Below, piece by piece: positions 1 through 11,609 of a stretch of DNA of 64,000 nucleotides (position 1 is its first letter; each line of letters opens with the position of its first letter). The DNA lies in assembly GCF_963169125.1 (NCBI RefSeq), contig NC_084794.1, positions 87,651,018-87,715,017 of the forward strand. The letters are read 5' to 3'. Position numbers and translations under genes: made by a program. Origin of the DNA: Humulus lupulus. Lineage: Eukaryota; Streptophyta; Magnoliopsida; Rosales; Cannabaceae. Under the pieces are notes generated by a model, which had not been told where the DNA came from, did no database searches, and saw nothing but the letters and a program-made list of their open reading frames with translations.

Positions 1-665
1 ATTATGGTCGTGCGATGATGAGGTGCTCCGACCATTCTAGTGACAGAGCCTCTCCGACCATTCCAGTGACCGAGTGATAACGGTCGTCGGAATCTCCGAC
101 TCAGTCGAGGATGCTCTATTAACTCGCTCAGGACCGAATTCGTCTCTAGGCTCCCCGACAAGGTCCATTCTGGTCTTGACGTTGAGTCCAGTCCCTATGA
201 TATCGACCTAACTCAGACCAGTGGCTTGAGTGGAGGTTTGTTTCAACTTCAATTAAAGAAAACTCTGTTTGGTTACTAAGAAAATGCGCTCAATATTTTT
301 ATGTTCTTTTTCTTGTTGTTTTTGGTTATATATGTAATGAGTAATCAGAAAATGAGAAAACGTCATTTTACCTGGATTGATTGGTTTCTTGGAACCACAA
401 AATGAGTGATTATTGTTTTGGTTTTTTTTATTAATTTGCTTAGGAAACAAACAGAGGTATTGTTTGTGGTTTAAGGCCTTGTTTGTTTGTTGAGAAGCTG
501 GGGGAGAATTCTTCACTTGTTCAAAGATTCTACAACCAAAGCAATCCAACGATGCATGATTTGATTCTTTTGCTATTATTATGTTGTTATATATACATGT
601 TCTTACAAATAATTTTTTAATATATATATACACTGATAGATTCAATAATATGTGTATATACAAAG
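1..665. other. No gene recognised
   Basis: The first 250 bases are of moderate GC and carry a repeated word (ccgaccatt, twice near 27-65), but match nothing I recognise. From about 250 to 665 the sequence is AT-rich, T-tract-rich and intron-like, ending in a plausible acceptor AG at 664-665 just before the KNOX fragment. Confidence 0.4.
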
Positions 666-908
666 GTTGGAGCACCGCCCGAGGTGATTGCTAGACTGGA
701 AGAAGCTTGCTCATCAGCAGCCGCAATGGGCCACATGAGCACCGGCTGCATCGGCGAAGATCTGGCTTTGGATCAGTTCATATGGAGGCATACTGCGCGA
801 TGTTGACCAAGTACGAGCAAGAGCTCTCAAAACCCTTTAAGGAAGCCATGCTTTTTCTTCAAAGGGTCGAGTGTCAATTCAAAGCTCCCTCGTTTTCTTT
901 GGATTCTG
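666..908 (+). pseudogene. Class I KNOX homeobox gene fragment (one exon, KNOX domain)
   Basis: The translation from 666 begins VGAPPEVIARLEEACSSAAA and, after a frameshift, continues EAYCAMLTKYEQELSKPFKE and AMLFLQRVECQFKA. This is the second half of the KNOX1/KNOX2 region of SHOOT MERISTEMLESS/KNAT1-type transcription factors, which control meristem identity. Only this exon is present; the ELK and homeodomain are absent from the surrounding kilobases. Two extra bases near 780-783 (after the codons for DQF) break the frame, so it cannot encode the domain as it stands. An AG precedes 666 and a GT follows at 909-910, consistent with an exon copied from genomic DNA rather than mRNA. Family assignment is strong; which KNOX paralogue is not resolvable. 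Confidence 0.85.
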
Positions 909-2518
909 GTGATCATATATATAACTTCCCATCTCTTTGATTTGGTTACTTATTAGCATTTTGTTTTTGGTAGATTTCCAACTTTTGACTGACTTTGATA
1001 TATTTACTTGGTTCATATAAAATAATATTTTTGAGTGGTTAGCTAGTAGCCATTTAGGTATGTCTGTTTCCAAGAACCACATATATATTTATAGGTTTAA
1101 TTTAATAGTATATGTTGAAAATATTGTTCCACGAAGCTGGTGCTTGACTGCCTTGTTCCTTTTTTTTTTTTTTCTATTTCTAGCCTCTCTCTTTTTGGTT
1201 TTGCTTGGTTCGTTTTGTTTTGTTTTCTTGTCTTGCTTTCTTTTTGCATTTGTATTTCAGTACAAGGGTAGAAACTCAAAGCACTTGTGATGCTGCTAGG
1301 TATTTACATATTAATATTGATCATTGAATTTGTTATACTGATCATGCGAAGCTGAAAGTTCTCTGGTACTGTAGGTATTTACATATTAATCCAGATGAAT
1401 ACATGAGCTTGAGTAAAGCTAAGTATTATTGTTCTTTAATTTGGTATTGTAAGAAACACATTACAATTACATGTTAAGGAGTTGGACATTGAAAACCAAT
1501 GGGACAAACTTTAAAGATAGGTTATGCTTTTGTAGTCCTAATTATAACTACCATTATTTAGATAGTACAAGTTGTTAATTTCTATCCTTTTACTAAAGTC
1601 CCTGGAATCTAACTTGTACATGTTTTGAAATTTCATCTCAAAATAATTTGTTGCATTAATATCTCTTTGGATATTATATCTTGGATATATGTATTTATTG
1701 ATTCTTATATATTTTTTCAGTGTCTATGAACTAATATATTTTCACTATGATATAGTAATAAAAGTAATCTTATGCGCTCTACTACGTTATTAAAGATGTG
1801 GAATTGAATACATCAAATGTTAGATTTTATGGATTAATTAGAACTAATATGAGATTTATTTTATTTTAAACTCTTTATGTTACTTTTTTTGCTTGAATTA
1901 ATATGATAATTGTTTATTTGGTCTCTACATATACGCCTATGACTAAGGAAAATATGTTGATTTACTTGTACTAAAGTCCATATTAATTGGATACACTTTA
2001 ACTTGATTTCTCTTTTTTGAAAGTGAAACAATGTAGGGGAAAAGATGTATTCAAGATGTTATCTTCTCTATTTTATTTTATTTTCCCTAAAGAATTTGTT
2101 AATTGTACTGAACTCTTTGATTCGTTTCACTTTTTTTTTTCTTTTTTACCATGATATCTTAAAAGTGGTAAGTATATGTTTGTTACTTCCATGATATAAT
2201 CTTCGTATGTAGATTATAACCTTCACACTGTTTTGAATTTTGCTGCATTCTATTGTTAACAGTCTCTTGCATACAATTGTCGCCATCTTTGGTTTTGGTT
2301 TTCTCTGCCGTTCCCAGGTCATATTGTCAGTTTTAATTAGTTATGATACATAAATAATTTATGTTTCATATGATATATATATATACAATTTAATTTGTAA
2401 AGTAAACCTTTTTTTAATCTCATTTGCCATTAGTTTTGTTTTGATCACTATTTGTGAAGTAACTTCTTAGTAAGAAAAAAGAAGATGCTCATTTTTGTGT
2501 GTTTTGGTCAAATTTAAG
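909..2518. other. AT-rich intron-like sequence without a recognised gene
   Basis: There are long T tracts (for example 1160-1173) and no recognisable protein-coding segment in any frame. It separates the KNOX fragment from the SCP2 fragment and looks like intron carried along with captured exons. Confidence 0.5.
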
Positions 2519-2624
2519 GAACATTGGAAGGAGAAGAAAAGCTTGATGCCACATTTTACTTCAAGGAAGATGATTTTGTCAAAATTGCATTTGGAAAGAT
2601 GAATCCCCAGATTGCTTTCATGAG
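2519..2624 (+). pseudogene. Sterol carrier protein 2 (SCP2) exon fragment
   Basis: Read from 2521, the frame gives TLEGEEKLDATFYFKEDDF followed by VKIAFGKMNPQIAFMR, the central strand-helix segment of the SCP2 lipid-transfer domain. In plants SCP2 is a small peroxisomal protein of about 120 residues; only about 35 are present. The fragment is bounded by AG at 2517-2518 and by GT at 2625-2626, so it corresponds to a genomic exon with intron on both sides. The next expected block, which starts GAMKIKG in the family, is not seen nearby. It is an isolated fragment rather than a working gene. Confidence 0.8.
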
Positions 2625-5429
2625 GTTGGTTTACACCTCTTAATTTTTCTAAGTCAAATTGATCAAAGCACTCCTCCTCTGTGACAGTAATTTAAAATTT
2701 AAGTTTTTGCACCTCACTTAAAATTTAAAGGGTCTCATGAGAGTAGTAGTGTTTGGTATTAGACCTTTCATAGATAATTTGATTCTTTTTTTTCCATATA
2801 GATTATACATGCTTATTTATGCATATTATTGTTCAGCAAACACTTTGTCTGTTTTGATTTCACTATCAATGGAGCAGTGATTTACACTATATTGATACAC
2901 CTGATTATAGGTATAATTATGAATACCACAGTAAGTAGCTAGCCTTCTGATTGTTGAACCATGCTAATTTTTGAACAATTCAAATTGCATTTGTGGTTCT
3001 CTTAGTATGGTGCACACATGTTTGGTTGCTACTAGTAGAGACTTTACTATATGATATGTTTGTTTGGATGGTGAATTTATGCAAAGGCTGCATCCTGCAT
3101 GAATGATGATTCACATATAGGTTTGTGAGACTTGAAAGGGTACAATTCTGACCACAACTAGAAGCATTGATTAATAATTTTTCAATCTTTTCTTCTGTTC
3201 AGGTGTTGTGGATCATTCAACTAAATGACGGCCTTTGATTCTCTGGTAGGTGTTTTAGATAAATGTTTCTCAAAAGGACTGGTATATTTGTTTTTTCGTC
3301 GTTCCAAATCTATGTTATCTTTCCATTTTTCTTGCAGGTTACTTTCCCGATCGCCTTGTCTCCTGACACTGTGTTGGCAATCCACTTGTAAGAGGTACGA
3401 CAGCAGCTTTCATAATGTTGTGTTGTATTTCATTTCATTTTCTAGCATTGATTGTTGGTGATTGCAGATTTTTTTACTTTTTAAAGCCTCGGAAGTGCCA
3501 AGGACTAAAGGCTTATTGAAAGCAGCAGACTTGGCACAGATGGGCTTCGACAGAGGTGATGGGATTCACTGCAATAGAAAGGTTCATAAGTTGTTCTATT
3601 GGGTTAGATGGGGCTGTGGGATTTAATTGTTTTTTTCTGTCTCTAATCATTATTTTGTTAAATGAATTTTGTTTCTTCTTCTTCTTCTTCTTCTATATTT
3701 TAATGTTATTTTGGCCTCTACCCAGATAAAAAATGACAATGATGAGATACGGGGGCCACATGCTTTTCTGATTTCTTTGAGTTTCAATACATGGTATGTG
3801 TTTGAACTTTGAGGTCCTCATTTTTGGAGACGACAATAGCTGTCAAAAACTGAGTTTGCTTTATTTTAATTGAAATGAAATCAGTTTTTGGTTTTCACTT
3901 TGGCTTATATAAAATTATATGTATGAATATTTATATACATATATTATATATGTATCCAATAATGATTTTTCTCTGGTTACTTGCGAAGTGAGAAAGGAGT
4001 AAAACTAAATTGAAAGAAGAAGAAAATTTTGGTGGTTATATGAACATGCAAAGTAATTTGTCTCCCTATTTTAGTATATATATATTTATTTGAAGATTTT
4101 TATTTTTTTACTAATGGGTTTTTAGTACATATCACGTATTACATTTCTATTTTTATTTCTTGCTTTATTTTTCTCCTCTTCTTCATTTTCTGCTTGTTTG
4201 TTATGTTCGGACATATCTCTAGTATTTTTTTCTCAGAATATATTCAGACATGGTGAATGCAATTAAATTTGTGTTAATTGCTAGAAATTTGAGTTCTATA
4301 TTTTAAGCAGGGAATGTGACTATATCAATGAAGAATAATAATTTCATATTGGTTATTGAGTTTAATTGATTTTTGAATACTTACATATGTATTGTGACTT
4401 TTAGATATTTGGTTGCAATTGAGACAAAGAAAATTCTTGAGATGGAATTGTTTTTCTTTTTCTGCCTTATTCTTCTTTTTTGAAAATCAGATTGAAAATA
4501 AAAATGATGTTGAAGGAAGCAACTGAATGGGTTTCTTCAACTGTACATGAGAGTTCTTGCCTTAGCTTTGTATTTAATGATATTTCAGTTGAAGTAAGAA
4601 GTTTTCTCCAGCTGCATTAAGTTATGGAAAATGTATTGTTTTTCTGGTGCTTCCTTAAATGATGGTGTAAAGAAAAATATGTTTGCTACAAAACAAGAAT
4701 GCTAACACATAGAAATAGATTTAAAATCAATAAGTTTTTATGTAAGAGGACTCAGATTTTGTTTTCTTAGTAAGTGACTTTCCTTCTCTGTTTGTCTGTC
4801 TCTTTCCAATGAATTACAGGAACTTCTATTTATTTTTCTAGTATAATTGGATTTGATGGTGTGTGTACATATATGATTTCGACAAAAGATGATATTATCA
4901 TCAATTTAGCATTAACTCAGCGTTCTCTCAAAACTTAACTTTGTATGAAAGTCTTTTTCTTCTTATTGGTCGTACTTTCAAGAATATATATGTCTAGTGC
5001 TAAAATAATCATAATTTTAAATGTTTTGATTGAAGCTCTTTAATTTTGTGGGGACATTACTTTTACAAATTCTAATTAATTAAACCTGTTTTGAGTAGAC
5101 AATCTTTGCTAGTTGGCTAGGAGTGTCGAACACAGGCAAAATTGTGACAGATTTTACTAGAGCATTGATGATTGAGAAAACCATTTGTTTGAGGAAAAGT
5201 CTGAATTAAAATCAGTATTCTTTTGTTTTCATTCTTCATTCTTATTTGTAATTATACAATTAGCCATTTTGGTGCTGTAAAATTTCTAGTTTAGATGAAT
5301 AAGCTGATAGATTAATAAGATGCTAAGCCAATTTCAAATTTGTCAATGTCTTTGTCAGCAGCAGCTTCTCATCTTGTAAGAGTGTAACTGAACTAATTAT
5401 CATATGGTCAATTTATCTCCTGATAACAG
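2625..5429. other. AT-rich sequence with only weak exon-like islands
   Basis: Mostly intron-like DNA. Short islands flanked by splice-like dinucleotides occur near 3205-3244, 3339-3390 and 3480-3600; the last contains KAADLAQMGFDRGDGIHCN in one frame. I cannot assign them to a family and they carry stops in the other frames. They may be further captured exons that are too degraded to name. Confidence 0.35.
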
Positions 5430-5608
5430 GGAGTTTCAAGCTGTGTGAAAGAAGCAGGCTGATGGCTCCAACATATCATCCAGCAATGAAGCTTGTCCGC
5501 TCAGTTAGGAAAAAGCTGAAAGTAAAAATTATATTTAATATATTGGGCCCTATGTTAAACCCAACAAGAGTACGGTATGCTGTTGTGGGTGTCTATGCAG
5601 AAGATTTG
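5430..5608 (+). pseudogene. PAT1: Anthranilate phosphoribosyltransferase exon fragment
   Basis: From 5463 the frame reads MAPTYHPAMKLVRSVRKKLK, then VKIIFNILGPMLNPTRV and YAVVGVYAEDL. This is the conserved core of anthranilate phosphoribosyltransferase (plastid tryptophan biosynthesis), including the NILGPMLNP segment near the phosphoribosyl-pyrophosphate site. The exon starts after AG at 5428-5429 with GVSSCVKEAG in another frame; a short deletion at about 5460 removes the residues that normally join that segment to MAP and creates a TGA. It ends at a good donor, GTAAGT, at 5609. Only this exon is present, so it is a fragment with a frame-breaking deletion. Confidence 0.88.
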
Positions 5609-6797
5609 GTAAGTTTTTTGTCTGATTTTTATAATTTTAAACTTTACTTCTACTTGTTTTGTTTTAGAACTGGAGAATTTCATATTGTTTTATTCTTTGT
5701 CATGCATTTTGCTATGCATGGTACATATCAACATTGTTGTATATTTTGCCTTATTCAGTAATTGGCCACTATTATGATTGTAAGATACCTTGCCTAATTT
5801 ATCTACCAAAGTCACAAATGACTTTAAAAGTTAAAAGAGAAAAGGCAGAATTGTTACGCTCAAATTGCTGTAACTATTTAAGTAGTTAAAAGTAAAATAC
5901 TCCAGGGCCAAAATAAAATGATTTGTGGATTATATTATAAGTAAGCTATCATTTGTGTGAGTATTTTTATTTTAAATAAGTAATCAAAGTTTGTAGTTTG
6001 GTAACAGGTGTAAGGAAACATGGTTGTTCATTATGAGTTCTGCATTATTATACAACACATTACACTTTTTTTGTACACTTGATATTCTTAGTTGTAACAT
6101 TACTCAAGATAAAAGATTGAAGGAATTATTGGATGAAAGATGTTCACCTTGTATAGGAACATCATATCCTTATTTATATGGACTCTTCATGCTTTTTAAA
6201 GTGCTTTCTTTCTGTATAAATTGGCTGCGTTTTATTTTCCTGTTACTAGCACAAGCTCTCTGTTTTGTATGCTTGATTCTTGATTTCTGGTTTGAGTTTA
6301 AATGGGTATTTGCTTCAGGTGTATGAGAAGCTTCTTGGGAGCCAATGCTTTAAATGCTTGTGGTGATTTCATGAAATGCAGAGAATGAAATTCTTGAATA
6401 TATTATATGGACTACTGAAAATTTGTTGCTGTTTCACTTCGTCTTTCTTTGCGTTGCCTTGAAGTTTCTTGTAAGGATCTTGATATTATATTATTTGCTT
6501 GTAGAACCATGTATATTGTGGTGTTCTTTTGACTACTGTTTCTATCATTCATTAAAGTTTGTGATTTGTTTCTGTTTCTGGCATTATTTATTGTTTGTGT
6601 TTGTTCTTTTTTCTGGTTCATTTTGTTGGTGTTCTTGGTAGGTTATTAAAGGGTTCAATCACTTTCAATATCATCCTCTATGTAACAGAAGGGTCAGACT
6701 AATTTTTCTTGTTTTTCTTATTATTGTAAAACACTTGCACTATTCTTTTTACCTTGCCTTTTGTTATTGTAAAACACTTGTACTATTCTTCATGCAG
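5609..6797. other. Intron-like spacer between the PAT1 and NUP188 fragments
   Basis: T-rich sequence with open frames that lack recognisable domains (for example 6024-6326). An acceptor AG closes it at 6796-6797. No gene called. Confidence 0.4.
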
Positions 6798-7331
6798 GTT
6801 TCTTCTCATTTTTCCTTAATTGATGTCCAAGAGATGGATGCAATAGTGTCAAGTTTTAATGCTTTTGAAACTAAGGAAGCAGACCCACTAATTCTAACAT
6901 GGGCAGTGTTTCTTTGTCTGATTTCATCACTTCTAGGAAAAGAAGAGAACAATGTTCTAATGGTATGCATTTCAGTTTGGCTTTTTCTTTTCCCCCCTGC
7001 ACTATACTGTTATAGTATTTAATTATCGGGGAGAGGTTTGGCTGCATAATGATTGTCTTTCAGGGTTATCTATTGATTATTTTGTTGATTTTTCATTGGT
7101 GGTTTTATTGAAGTTGACATTTTTCTTTTCCTTCGTAGTTTTTTTATTAGATTTATTGCTTTAAATTTTTCAGGAATCACTTTACAGTCAATTTTGGGGT
7201 AGAGAAAGTTTTGTTGATGGTCTTATTCAATGTCTTCTTTGTAACCTAGAAGGTGAATTTCCCTTCAGGACTGTGGAACTTATTCGCCTCTTATCATCCC
7301 TATCTGAAGGAACTTGGCCAGCAGAATGTGT
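6798..7331 (+). pseudogene. NUP188: Nuclear pore protein NUP188 fragment (two exons)
   Basis: Exon 6798-6962 encodes VSSHFSLIDVQEMDAIVSSF, then NAFETKEADPLILTWAVFLC and ISSLLGKEENNVLM, ending at a GTATGC donor. Exon 7174-7331 encodes ESLYSQFWGRESFVDGLIQC and a segment ending LSSLSEGTWPAECV, ending at GTAAGT. Both match, as I recall the family, plant NUP188, a very large inner-ring scaffold nucleoporin. In intact plant proteins additional residues lie between these two blocks, so at least one internal exon appears to be missing although both junctions are phase 0. With under 110 of well over 1,500 residues present, this is a captured or relic fragment. The identification is from memory of the family. 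Confidence 0.7.
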
Positions 7332-8159
7332 GTAAGTTTCTTTATTTCTTTGCATTGGGTTGAGGATTCTACAGTAATTTTTGTATGTTTGTAAACACTA
7401 CACTGTACTATATCAGCATAATTGACTGCGAATATGTATCACTATTTTGTAATTACCTGTTAGTGCCCAAGTAACTTAAGGTCTAGAGTTTAGTACCTGT
7501 TTGAGCTCCATATTCTATTACACCTCTCCTTTAAATGAGATATGAGATTTGATGGATCTACCCTAGAAATAATAGTATTATTCTAAATGCTTTTGTAACT
7601 CAAATCTCCCAAAATTTTAACATGCTGTCTCAGTAATTAAGCACCTGAACCAGAGATGACTTTAGGGTGAAATTGAAGCCCCTTTAGCTTGAAAATGTTA
7701 ATGTTTGTTTACTATAATATGTATCTATTCACTGTGTGATAGCAGTATTTTGAATTTTGAAGTATGTTCACCTGGTATTGCTTGCTTAGGTTTTATATTG
7801 TATATAGTTTTATTATTTGATTCATATTATTTAATTTTTTTAAGCATATACCTTACCTTTTATCTCCTATTGCAGGAGAAAAATGTCTCTTTCTCCATCA
7901 ATTGGAGGAGAAAATGATACTTAATTTTGAAGGCTTTGTGTTGGGCAGTTGTAGAATATTTTGTGCTAAAAGTAGTAACTTTTCAATATGTTGAATATTT
8001 AAGACTACTTTGTGGATTGTTGGGCAGCTGTAGAATACTTAAAGAATATTTTGTTGTTGATGACAGTGTTGAATGTTTTAAACTAATTTGTGGATTGTTA
8101 ATACAATGTTGAATGTTTTTACTTTTTGTTATTTGAAAATCAAGTTCATTTGATGATGC
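7332..8159. other. AT-rich sequence with internal near-repeats, no gene
   Basis: Contains a partial duplication of the phrase 'ggattgttgggcagctgtagaat' in diverged form (7940-7970, 8010-8045) and similar 'gttgaatgtttta' words near 8070-8115. An AG at 7874-7875 precedes a short open stretch that I do not recognise. Confidence 0.35.
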
Positions 8160-8366
8160 TAGTATATATTAGAAAGATAATTTTAATTATATAAAAAAAA
8201 TTAAAATATAATAGAATAATTTAGTGTTATATAAATGAATATATAATGAGAATTTAAACTTATCTAAATATTAAAATAATACGAAAATTATGTTATAATA
8301 TCTATTACAATAACACTTTTTATGTAAATAATTTTGTTATGCAAACTTCATTATACAACACAAATA

Positions 8367-8468
8367 ATGTGTTATACTAAAGTGTAGTATAACACAAAAA
8401 ATGTGTTGTGCTAAAGTGTAGTATAACACAAAAAATGTGTTGTACTAAAGTGTAGTATAACACAAATT
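8367..8468 (+). repeat. Three 34-bp hairpin repeats in the CACTA subterminal region
   Basis: Three tandem units with period 34 (starts of GTGTT at 8369, 8403 and 8437). Each has arms GTGTTATACT and AGTATAACAC (with small changes) around a short loop, so every unit is a self-complementary hairpin. They fit the subterminal repeat array of a CACTA element. Confidence 0.8.
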
Positions 8469-8541
8469 TATAAGTATTGAAATGTGTTATATAATCGACT
8501 ATAAATAATATAATTAAACACTTATCTATTTATTAAAATAA

Positions 8542-8922
8542 GAGAATTTACTCATTTGGTACCCTATGTTTTTACAAAGTATCATTTTGGTACCATCTGT
8601 TTTCAATAATGCTCATATGGTACCGTGTATTTTAAAATTATACATATTTGGCACCCTAGACTCAGATTTGATAGATAAAATTTTGTCAATATGATCAAAC
8701 TATCATCAGTTATATGTAATTAAGTAATTAAATTTAAATTTGGAACTTACATAATTGACAGCAGTTTGATTAAATTGGTAAAATTTTATTAATTAAATTT
8801 GAGTTTAGGGTACCAAATATGTATGATTTTAAAATACAGGGTACCATATGAGCATTATTAAAAACAATGGGTACCAAAATGATACTTTGCAAAAACACAG
8901 GATACCAAATAGTTACCTACCC
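8542..8922. mobile_element. 381-bp MITE (Mutator-like), copy 1
   Basis: The element is a long imperfect inverted repeat (TTTGGTACC words on the left, GGTACCAAA words on the right), ending GRG...CCC. It is flanked by a perfect 9-bp direct repeat TTAAAATAA at 8533-8541 and 8923-8931. A 9-bp target duplication is typical of Mutator-like elements. A second copy of identical length lies at 20316-20696. Confidence 0.88.
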
Positions 8923-9111
8923 TTAAAATAACACAGAAAGTGTGTTATGGTTGACAGTATAATAACACATCTGTATAACAATGATAAAGTGTTATGTAAA
9001 GTACCCTGACCTACGATAACATAGTCGGTATTAACACATCAAAAAGTATTATGGTATGTTTTGATAACACATTTTTGGTGTTATGAAAAAGCATTTTTTC
9101 TTGTAGTGTCC

Positions 9112-10560
9112 AGCATTAAGACTCTTGTGACCATCTTCAATACAGATGTACTTTTGTGCCTGTTCATAGAAGTCGTCTAGGTCAGTGACCTCCCTCTTTA
9201 GCATGTTATCCCACAGTTTATTGCTCGGGCACACTCCAACTGTAATGGTCATTTTTAGCTCCCCTCGGGCCAGGCTTCCTACTTTAGCTACCTCCATATT
9301 GAACCTATGGATATAACTCTTTAGGCTCTCATCCTCTCCTTTTTTTTACATTAGCAAGGCTGGTGCCCGGCATGGTGTAATCACGCATTGTGTGATAATT
9401 CTAGAGGAATTCACAGAAAATTTTTGCCAGGTGCTGATTGACCCTGGCCTTAGTCTCTTGAACCACTTGTATGCAGGTCCCTTCAACGTAACATCAAAGT
9501 AGGGGTGCTATTAATTCCCCTTAACTTCATTAGGTCATTTAACACATTAAGATGGTACTTTGGATCCGTATTTCCCTCATATGGGGTCATGTGGGGCTCT
9601 TTAAAGTTGGATGGGAGTCGCACAGCTTAGATTTCTCTGGTGAAGGGTGACTCATAATCAAACGCATCATCAACAGCGTGCCCCCCAGACGCAGTGATTA
9701 TCTTGCTTTGTAGGCTCTTCATCTCGGTGTTTAAGTCTTGTCTCCTTTTGTTCAAGGAGTCCCTCAAGTTGGATGGGTTGGCCTTTCCTTTCCTTTTGTC
9801 TTCCGAGGGAGCCATAAGAGGTATGGTCCTCTCGCCCAACTTTCTCCTGTTGAGCTATTCCCTCAAGTCTAGGGGTGTTTCCCTTGAAGTGACCTCAACT
9901 TCATTTTGAGGGTTAGTGTTGTTCTTCCGCTCTGGCCTCTTAGGCTGCTTTGCTGTCTGGGATGCTCATGCTGCTTTGGCCAAAGGGTATTGCTAGTGGA
10001 GATTCGAGTCCTCTCATCGTCCACAAGGACTGTGGTCTCTCCCCTCTCATAGATTTTCTCCTTTCACTTAGGAAGAGGCATGCTTGATTTTCCCTGTAAC
10101 AGGCCACTTAACACCTCTTGCATGTTTTCTAAGGTGGTTTCTAGCCTTTGGTTCTTTCGGTGTAACTCGTGTATCTCATCCTGGTAGAATCGAGTCCTAG
10201 AGCTCGAGCTTATGGAACGTACTCGGGGACTCTTATCGGGCCTGCGCGTTGAAGGACCCGGATCCAGCCGGCTAGAGTTTGGCACCAGTGGTGGCCTTGG
10301 GGGAGGAAACGCTCCCGCGCCACGTGTAGGGGCAACTGCTGGTCCTGGACGGTCTCCATCAAGCTGGACAGCTGGGGATGAAGTCTCTTTTTTGTCTTCA
10401 GAATCCATAGGCTCCTTAGGTACATCCACATTTTCGGGAGGTGGAGGGTTCCTTATGGAGGCTTTCAGATGATCTTTTATAGGTGGACATCAACCTCTTG
10501 TCGTTCTCTCAAACGCTTAGAACGTCTCGGCATCTTTCCCTGCCAGAATCAATTGAAGAA
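9112..10560 (-). pseudogene. Ty3/gypsy gag, broken (minus strand)
   Basis: Read on the minus strand this is the gag of a plant gypsy element whose primer site and LTR lie to the right. The N-terminal part (10429 down to 10064) is Pro/Arg-rich and then helical, with RFYQDEIHELHRKNQRLETT. The capsid part contains DYESPFTREI (about 9630-9660), then in pieces RLPSNFKEPHMTPYEGNTDP, YHLNVLNDL and, near the CACTA junction, DNMLKREVTDLDDFYEQAQK and YICIEDG. Stops and frameshifts separate these blocks. The gag motif pattern resembles Tat/Ogre-type elements. It is cut off at 9108 by the CACTA terminus; the rest of gag and pol would lie beyond that element, outside the window. Confidence 0.78.
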
Positions 10561-10580
10561 CAGTGGCTTGACACTTATCC

Positions 10581-10601
10581 TTCCCACAGACGATGCCAAA
10601 T
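10581..10601 (-). promoter_or_regulatory. Retroelement primer-binding region next to the LTR
   Basis: On the minus strand the 21 bases resemble the TTGGCGCCGTCTGTGGGAA-type junction sequence common just inside the 5' LTR of plant gypsy elements (here GCATCGTCTGTGGGAA). It directly abuts the LTR boundary at 10602. Confidence 0.7.
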
Positions 10602-11609
10602 TGTTGATGGTAAGAACTCGTCAACTAAGTTTAATAAAGGGTTTTGTGAGTTGTAGAAGAGGTGAACTTAAATAGAGTGAAATTCAAGCAAACTTTCTGA
10701 GGGTTTCAAGAATTTGAAACATAAATGCTAGAATTTTAGAACGGGAAATAGAGAGAATGTAGAATATATGTGTGTGTTCATTAGCAATGGATGATTACAA
10801 AACTCTCAAAATTTGACCCCCTTCTCAGGTGAAGGGAGGTCATATTTATAGGAGAGTACTATTGGCTCACTATACATGGTGATCTCGGGGGGACATGGCT
10901 CTGCATATGCAGACTATGGATGGTAGTGGTGTTGGGAGTGTGGTAGTCAGCTCTAGTACACGCCAAAGGTCTGCAGGAGCACCTCAATTTTAGTACCTGG
11001 TTGTACCTCCACCATCTATTTAGTACGAACATCAGAGGTTGGCTGGGAAGGACCACATCAGGAACCTTACTCGTACGACCACTACTTGTCTGGCGTGGAG
11101 ATTAGGATCAGACATCTGGGGTCTTCAAGGTTGTACCCCCATACGTACTTTGTACATGTACAATCTCTTTGAGTCATGTGTAGGTTTTTATCCTCACAAG
11201 GCATCCTATTCTTTTAACCTTTAAATGTTGAAGTCCTTATGGGGCCTCATGGGAGACACGATCCCAAGAGGAATGGGAGGAAAAAGCCTCGCGAGATGTC
11301 TGACGTGGGGGGATGGCCCAATTGCAAGGCTACACCTCGTGAGATGTTGGTGTGAGACGGAGGTTCATTGATGAGGGTGTGCTTAACGAGGCACTTTTCT
11401 GAGACGAAGGCCTTGGGACGCGAGAAGGTGCCTCGCGAGACGTTGGTGCGAAGCGAGGGGGTCCGTAGCGCGAGGCCATGCTTCATTGGGCGCTATCGCG
11501 GGGCCTTTAGCGCAAGGCGCAAGGTCGAGCTTGGCTGTTTCCATCCCAAGCCTATATTTTGAGGGTCACGAGGCGGGGGCCTTGTGCAACTAAAATTTTG
11601 GCATCCACA
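10602..11609 (-). repeat. LTR of the minus-strand gypsy element
   Basis: On the minus strand it begins TGTGGATGCC (11609) and ends ACCATCAACA (10602), giving TG...CA ends with a short imperfect inverted repeat, then the primer region. Length is about 1.0 kb. A TATA-like CTATAAATATG lies at about 10843-10853. Near its minus-strand start (11275-11520) is a CpG-rich block with repeated words such as CTCGCGAGA. The partner LTR is not in the window. Confidence 0.72.

Larger units (their letters stand above)
8160..9108 (+). mobile_element. CACTA (En/Spm-like) transposon, right terminal region
   Basis: The sequence ends ttttttcttgtagtg at 9108, the reverse complement of CACTACAAGAAAAAA, the signature terminus of plant CACTA elements. 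The preceding kilobase is packed with short words ATAACAC/GTGTTAT in both orientations, as expected for subterminal transposase-binding repeats. Immediately outside, retroelement gag sequence begins. A 3-bp target duplication would be TCC (9109-9111), but the left end is not in the window, so this cannot be checked. A MITE is nested at 8542-8922. The gene fragments to the left probably belong to the same element. Confidence 0.8.

Noticed and set aside
253..675. 140-codon open frame on the minus strand
   Set aside because: AT-driven, low complexity (Ile/Asn/Lys-rich), no motif, and it overlaps intron-like sequence before the KNOX exon.
666..8100. Helitron as the capturing element
   Set aside because: I found no convincing CTRR end with a preceding hairpin, while the right side has a clear CACTA terminus. 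Not excluded, since the left end is missing.
7705..8112. Two T-rich open frames as a membrane protein
   Set aside because: Hydrophobic composition follows from T-rich DNA; no family resemblance, and they lie between NUP188 exon debris and the CACTA end.
10212..10472. Plus-strand open frame with Gly/Pro-rich product
   Set aside because: It is antisense to the gypsy gag N-terminus, which has the recognisable coding signal.
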